Shown: piece by piece, positions 60,143-64,000 of the stretch
How positions within the stretch are numbered: the stretch's first letter is position 1
Layout of the letters: the number at the start of each line of letters is the position of its first letter
DNA from: Halobaculum gomorrense
GTDB taxonomy: Archaea; Halobacteriota; Halobacteria; Halobacteriales; Haloferacaceae
DNA length: 64,000 nucleotides
Direction of reading: 5' to 3'
NCBI RefSeq assembly: GCF_900129775.1
Contig: NZ_FQWV01000004.1
Span: 186,001-250,000, forward strand
The notes under the pieces: generated by a model
The model's database searches: none
What the model was told of the DNA's origin: nothing
The model's input: the letters and a program-made list of their open reading frames with translations, nothing else
Made by a program: the position numbers and the translations under genes

Positions 60143-61225
60143 CTATTCCGGTGCGGGATCGCCGCGGTCGCGGTCGGCTCCACAATCGTCGTCGTCGGCG
60201 TCTCGGCTGATGGCGCCCTCACCGTCGGAGTCCTCGCCGTCGTCGCCACCGCCGACCGCGTAACACTCCGCCTCCACGCGCTCGTCGTACAGCCGCGACA
60301 GCAGCGTTGTCACCGGGCCTCCGAGGGACGAGGTCTCTCGTGCCTCCGAACCTACCGATTCGGAGACACCCCCGATCTCGACGCCGTCGTACGTCCCGAC
60401 CGGGCGGATCTCCCGTATCGAGGAGGCGATGAACGCCTCGTCGGCGCCGCGCACGTCGTCGGGCGTGTACGCGCCCTCCTCGACCGGGAACCCCTCCTCG
60501 CGGGCGATGTCGAGCACCTCCGCGCGGGTGACGCCGGGGAGCACCGGCCCGTCGAGGGAGGGGGTGCGGATCGCGTCGTCGGCGACGAAAAAGAGGTTCG
60601 CCGTCGCACACTCGGCGACGCGTCCGTCGCCGTCGAGCATGACCGCCTCGTCGGCGCCGGTGACGCGCGTCTCGACGCGGGCGAGGACGTTGTTCAGGTA
60701 GTTATGCGTCTTCGCGTCGCTCGGGATCGCCCGGTCGGACACGCGGCGGGTCTTCACCGTCTGGAGCGTCGCCGGCCCTTCCCACGTCGAGGCGCCGCCG
60801 CGGTCCTCGCGCCCGCCGCGCGGCAGCGGTTTCACGAGCACGACGACCGTGGGGTCGGTCTCGTCGGCCGCGGGCGGCGCGAAGCCGGGCGTCTCGCCGC
60901 GCGTCACCGACAGGCGGACGGACGCGTCGCCGAGGTCGTTCGCCCGAAGCGTGTCGCGAACGCGGGCTTGGAGGTCCAGCGCGGACAGGCCCATCTCGTC
61001 GGCGGGCATCCCGAGGGCGTCGAGGCTTCCGAACAGCCGGTCGACGTGGGCGTCCCACCGCCACAGCGTCCCGCCGTACGCCCGGACCGTCTCGAAGGTG
61101 GCGTCGCCGTACTGGAAGCCGCGGTCCGTCACCGACACCGCGGCCTCACCCGCAGGGACCAGTTCCCCGTCGACGTGGTAGACGAGGTCGGCGGCGCGGT
61201 CTCCGCCTTCGCGATTGTCGCTCAT
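60143..61225 (-). CDS. pabC: Class IV aminotransferase, probable aminodeoxychorismate lyase
   Basis: 360 residues. PLP enzyme of the BCAT/ADC-lyase family: VSVTDRGFQYGDATFETVRA at the start, AIPSDAKTHNYLNNVLARVE with the Schiff-base Lys (DAKTHN), AECATANLFFVADDAIRTPS and FIASSIREIRPVGTYDGVEI. The gene follows pabA with a 4-bp overlap, so lyase function (ADC to p-aminobenzoate and pyruvate) is more likely than branched-chain transamination. The last 50 residues are a low-complexity acidic tail. Confidence 0.86.
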   Translation of the reverse strand: MSDNREGGDRAADLVYHVDGELVPAGEAAVSVTDRGFQYGDATFETVRAYGGTLWRWDAHVDRLFGSLDALGMPADEMGLSALDLQARVRDTLRANDLGDASVRLSVTRGETPGFAPPAADETDPTVVVLVKPLPRGGREDRGGASTWEGPATLQTVKTRRVSDRAIPSDAKTHNYLNNVLARVETRVTGADEAVMLDGDGRVAECATANLFFVADDAIRTPSLDGPVLPGVTRAEVLDIAREEGFPVEEGAYTPDDVRGADEAFIASSIREIRPVGTYDGVEIGGVSESVGSEARETSSLGGPVTTLLSRLYDERVEAECYAVGGGDDGEDSDGEGAISRDADDDDCGADRDRGDPAPE

Positions 61226-61812
61226 TCGATCGTCCCTCGCTCGCAGCCCCCGAGGAAGTTGCGGATCATCGCCTTCCCGTCCGGGGTGAGGATGCTCTCG
61301 GGGTGGAACTGCACGCCGACGTGGGGGCGCTCGGTGTGGCGCACGCCCATCACGACCTCGCGCTCGTCGTCCGTCCAGGCGGTCTCGGCGAGCACCGGGG
61401 GGACCGCGTCGTGCTCCACGCACAGCGAGTGGTATCGGCCGACCTCGACGCGCTCGGGCAGGTCGGCGAACACGCCGCGGCTGTCGTGACGCACGTCCGA
61501 GGGCTTCCCGTGGACGACCTCCGGTGCGAGCGTGACCGCGGCGCCGTTGGCGGCGCACAGCGCCTGGTGTCCCAGGCAGACGCCGAGCGTCGGGTAGGTC
61601 AGCTCCTCGAACACCGGGACGGAGACGCCGGCCTCCGCGGGCGTGCCGGGGCCGGGAGAGACGACGATCCCGTCCGGATCGAGACCGCGGATCTCGTCGA
61701 CGGTCACGCAGTCGTTGCGCCGGACGAGTACCTCGTCGGCCAGCCCCCCGACGTACTGGACGAGGTTGTACGCGAACGAGTCGTAGTTGTCGACGACGAG
61801 CACGCGGGTCAC
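61222..61812 (-). CDS. pabA: Aminodeoxychorismate/anthranilate synthase, glutaminase subunit
   Basis: 196 residues. Class I GATase with [19 protein letters not shown] at the start, [20 protein letters not shown] (Cys nucleophile), [10 protein letters not shown] and [20 protein letters not shown] (His, Glu). It supplies ammonia to the adjacent synthase subunit. It overlaps both neighbours by 4 bp. Type II glutaminase subunits of this kind serve either TrpE or PabB; the operon with pabC favours PabB. Confidence 0.93.
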   Translation of the reverse strand: MTRVLVVDNYDSFAYNLVQYVGGLADEVLVRRNDCVTVDEIRGLDPDGIVVSPGPGTPAEAGVSVPVFEELTYPTLGVCLGHQALCAANGAAVTLAPEVVHGKPSDVRHDSRGVFADLPERVEVGRYHSLCVEHDAVPPVLAETAWTDDEREVVMGVRHTERPHVGVQFHPESILTPDGKAMIRNFLGGCERGTIE

Positions 61813-63485
61813 TCGTCGGTCCCCCCGTTCGCTTCCTCGCGCGCTCGCTCCCCCTCCACCGCCATGTCCGCGTCGAGCGCGTCGTCCACGGACCGGACGA
61901 GCGCGCGGGCCTTCGCCAGCGTCTCCTCGTACTCGGCCTCTGGGTCGGAGTCGTGGACGATGCCCGCGCCCACCCGGAGGTGGTAGCGGTCGCCCGTGCG
62001 AACGAGCGTCCGGATGACGATGTTGGCGACGAGACGACCGTCGAAGCCGGCGGCGACCATCGACCCCGTGTACGGGCCGCGCCGGGTGCCCTCCAGCGCG
62101 TCGACGATCGCCATCGTCTTCGGCTTCGGGGCGCCGGTGATGGTGCCGCCGGGGAACACCGCCGCGAGCGTGTCCGCCAGCGAGCGGTCGTCCCGCTCGA
62201 CGCCCTCGACCAGCGAGACGAGGTGCATCACCTCCGAGTAGCGGTCGACTCGGCGGTACTCCGGCACGGAGACGCTACCGTACTCGCTGACCTTTCCGAG
62301 GTCGTTGCGCTCCAAGTCGACGAGCATCGCGTGCTCGGCGCGTTCCTTCTCGTCGCCGGTGAGTTCGGCCTCCAGCGTGGCGTCCGCATCCGGGTCGCCG
62401 CCGCGGGGTCGGGTGCCGGCGATGGGCTCTGTTTCGAGCCGGGCCCCCGGGTCGCCCTCGCCGTCGCGGCCCGCTTCCCCGTTCGCGTCGCCGCCGCCCT
62501 CGTCGGCCGCCCCCGTGGGTTCGCGCCGGAGCAGCAGTTCGGGGCTCGCGCTCACGAGGTCGACGCCGGGAAACTCCACCAGTCCAGAGTACGGCGCGGG
62601 GTTGCGCGCCCGCAGCGCCGCGTAGGCGGTGACGGGATGGACCGCCGCCGGCGCCGCGAGGCGCTGGCTCACGTTCGCCTGGAAGGTGTCGCCCGCGCGG
62701 ATCGACTCCTCGATGCGGCGGACGCGCTCGGCGTACGCCTCGCGGCCGCAGTCGCTCTCGAACGTCGCCGTCGCCGTGCCGGCGTCGTCGGCGCCGTCGG
62801 GCCCCACGGCGTCGCCGGCGGCGGGCGCGGGACCGACGGCGGGGTCGCCGTCGCGCACCTGGTCGATCAGATCGCCGGCGGCGGCCAGCCCGGCGTCGTA
62901 GGCGGCGTCGGCGTTCGGGTGGTCCACCACGCGCGGGCACGCTGTGATCCGCAGCGTCGTGGGCCCCTCGCCGCTCTCGGGGTCCCCTCGGGGTTCCTCC
63001 CACGACGCGAGGGTCGCGTAGACGGCCGCCTGGAGCCGCGGCAGCCCGCGGTCGTCGACCGCGCCGTCGTCGGGGAACGACTCCAGTTCGCGGGCCACGT
63101 CGTACGACAGCCAGCCGAAGGCGCCGCACGGGTACGGCACGTCACAGTCGCCGCGGACGAGCGTGCCCGTCTCCAGCAGCCCCTCCAGCGCCGACAGCGT
63201 CGGTGACGGGGCAGCGTAGTCGCCGTGGCCCGGGTGCTCGGGGTCGCAGACGACCGCCTCGGGACCGACCGTCAGCGTCTCCGCGGGGTCGACGCCGAAG
63301 TAGCCCCAGCCGGATTGGCCGCTGGTGGTCTCGTAGAACACCCCGGGGCGCTCGTCGCGGCGGGCGCGGCGGTAGGCGTCGAAGGGATCGTCGACCGCGA
63401 TCCGGCGCTCGACGGGGATCCGGGCGTCAGCGGGCGCGTCGGCCGCGAGGCGTCGAAACCGCTCGCGATCGGTGACCGTTTCCAT
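61809..63485 (-). CDS. pabB: Aminodeoxychorismate synthase component I (PabB-like)
   Basis: 558 residues; chorismate-binding enzyme. Core signatures: [86 protein letters not shown], and [16 protein letters not shown]. It opens the pabBAC operon with 4-bp overlaps. The motif PIAGTR has Ala where many PabB have PIKGT; the Ala form is the anthranilate-synthase version, so a TrpE-like activity cannot be excluded from sequence alone. A variable Gly/Asp-rich linker lies at about 365-385. Confidence 0.88.
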   Translation of the reverse strand: METVTDRERFRRLAADAPADARIPVERRIAVDDPFDAYRRARRDERPGVFYETTSGQSGWGYFGVDPAETLTVGPEAVVCDPEHPGHGDYAAPSPTLSALEGLLETGTLVRGDCDVPYPCGAFGWLSYDVARELESFPDDGAVDDRGLPRLQAAVYATLASWEEPRGDPESGEGPTTLRITACPRVVDHPNADAAYDAGLAAAGDLIDQVRDGDPAVGPAPAAGDAVGPDGADDAGTATATFESDCGREAYAERVRRIEESIRAGDTFQANVSQRLAAPAAVHPVTAYAALRARNPAPYSGLVEFPGVDLVSASPELLLRREPTGAADEGGGDANGEAGRDGEGDPGARLETEPIAGTRPRGGDPDADATLEAELTGDEKERAEHAMLVDLERNDLGKVSEYGSVSVPEYRRVDRYSEVMHLVSLVEGVERDDRSLADTLAAVFPGGTITGAPKPKTMAIVDALEGTRRGPYTGSMVAAGFDGRLVANIVIRTLVRTGDRYHLRVGAGIVHDSDPEAEYEETLAKARALVRSVDDALDADMAVEGERAREEANGGTDE

Positions 63486-64000
63486 GCGTGGTCGTGTCGC
63501 GGCAGCGAAAAAGCGGGTTCGGTTCTGAGTAAACTCCCCCGCCCTACTCGCTCCCTCCCGCCTTGCGGCGGTCGGTCACTCCTTGAGGAGGGGGCTTTAC
63601 CGAAACGAGATTGTGCCCCGCGACCCCATGCTTGGACGCGGCCCGGCTTCCTCTTACCGTCCTTGCCTCGGCGTGGGCGCGATTTGATACGCCTCCCACT
63701 CAGACCGAGGTCGGGATTGTCCCGCCGATTTAATTCCCGGTGTTCTCACGATCTACCCTCAAGTGAGGGGCAGGAGTTGAACCCGCTCGCGGTCGTCGTT
63801 CCCGAGTATAGGACGCGATACGCTCGCGCCACAGGGGCCAGTTCACGAGTGGTCCCTATCGTCCCCGACTTGTGCGAGGACGACAGTAGCAGAGGGTGCA
63901 TCGCGGGCCGCATTAAGCGTGTACGAACGCGCTTCCTCTCCGCCCTACCGCTCGCTTCCCTCGCGTTTGAGGACGGAGGCTCCGCGCTACCGCGTGCTGA
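63486..64000 (-). mobile_element. Probable 3' ends of IS200/IS605-type (TnpB) elements
   Basis: 515 bp with no complete gene. Read on the minus strand, two similar structured boxes occur: one around 63540-63600 (CCCCCTCCTCAAGG ... GAGCGAGTAGGGCGGGGG) and one around 63935-63987 (CCTCCGTCCTCAAACG ... GCGAGCGGTAGGGCGGAGAG). Both share TCCTCAA, then GCGAG, then TAGGGCGG, the layout of the structured 3' end of haloarchaeal TnpB (OrfB/IS1341-type) elements, where guide RNA is made. A tnpB would lie beyond 64000 on the minus strand; what lies between the boxes may be a decayed copy. No TnpB catalytic domain is in view. Confidence 0.5.

Noticed and set aside
63761-63850. A possible tRNA on the minus strand (T-arm-like GCGGG TTCAACT CCTGC)
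   Set aside because: The T arm folds, but no matching 5' acceptor (GTGAGGG) lies at tRNA distance, the discriminator would be T, and no anticodon arm fits.

Overview
The window is chromosomal DNA from a haloarchaeon (class Halobacteria). Base composition is very high in G+C, proteins are acidic and Asp/Glu-rich, most genes have a TATA box about 25-35 bp upstream of the start and no Shine-Dalgarno sequence (leaderless transcripts), and the gene set is archaeal: TFB, RPA3/RpaP3, MCM, Trm1, Tfx, HalOD1, archaeal-type AlaS and an archaeal initiator tRNA-Met with an A1:U72 pair. A Halorubrum/Haloferax-type genus is plausible, but I cannot fix the genus. Most of the window is densely packed core chromosome.

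Layout. 1-8.6 kb: end of an unidentified gene, a Cas4-like protein, an operon glutaredoxin - cysteine-less peroxiredoxin-like protein - Sua5, a CorC/CNNM-type membrane protein, a PiT phosphate permease, a class I amidotransferase, an alpha/beta-hydrolase-fold protein without its nucleophile, and threonine aldolase. 8.6-18.3 kb: a soluble histidine kinase with three GAF domains, alaS, an M29-type aminopeptidase, a 50-residue zinc-ribbon protein, and the divergent lrp/glnA pair. 18.3-27 kb: PAP2 phosphatase and a YihY operon, trm1, a SWIM-type protein, TRAM protein, Tfx regulator, an atypical SDR and a mannose-1-phosphate guanylyltransferase. 27-37.8 kb: rpa3-rpap3, a ribbon-helix-helix protein, a HalOD1 protein, tRNA-His, an S2P-type protease with CBS domains, a large DEAD/DEAH helicase, a 5'-truncated SLC13 permease and tRNA-Pro. 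37.8-42 kb: mcm, interrupted by two inteins. 42-48 kb: a run of uncharacterised genes built around two ParA/MinD-like proteins, a coiled-coil protein and a short TFB, with an unusual cluster of three palindromes. 48-64 kb: HIT protein, uracil-DNA glycosylase, two zinc-ribbon membrane proteins beside an A+T-rich patch, PRPP synthetase, a thiolase/DUF35 pair followed by a livF remnant, a large DUF2298-like membrane protein, a GT2/GtrA pair, initiator tRNA-Met, a Rieske protein and the pabBAC operon. The last 0.5 kb looks like IS200/IS605-type (TnpB) element ends.

How genes work together. glnA is probably controlled by the divergently transcribed Lrp-family regulator. pabB-pabA-pabC overlap by 4 bp and form a p-aminobenzoate (folate/pterin) operon. 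rpa3-rpap3 is a single-stranded-DNA-binding module and mcm encodes the replicative helicase. The 42.4-45.1 kb operon (small protein, coiled-coil protein, beta-rich/coiled protein, ParA-like ATPase) has the composition of an intracellular positioning or partition system but has no assigned function; with the neighbouring TFB, HTH-like protein and palindromes it is the best candidate here for an undescribed system.

The most informative single signal is in mcm. The extein segment between the two inteins has the more relaxed codon usage of the inteins, not that of the rest of mcm, which suggests that both inteins and the DNA between them entered together. A recurring second theme is family members that have lost catalytic residues: the Cas4-like protein, the peroxiredoxin-like protein, the alpha/beta hydrolase, the SDR and one MinD-like protein.
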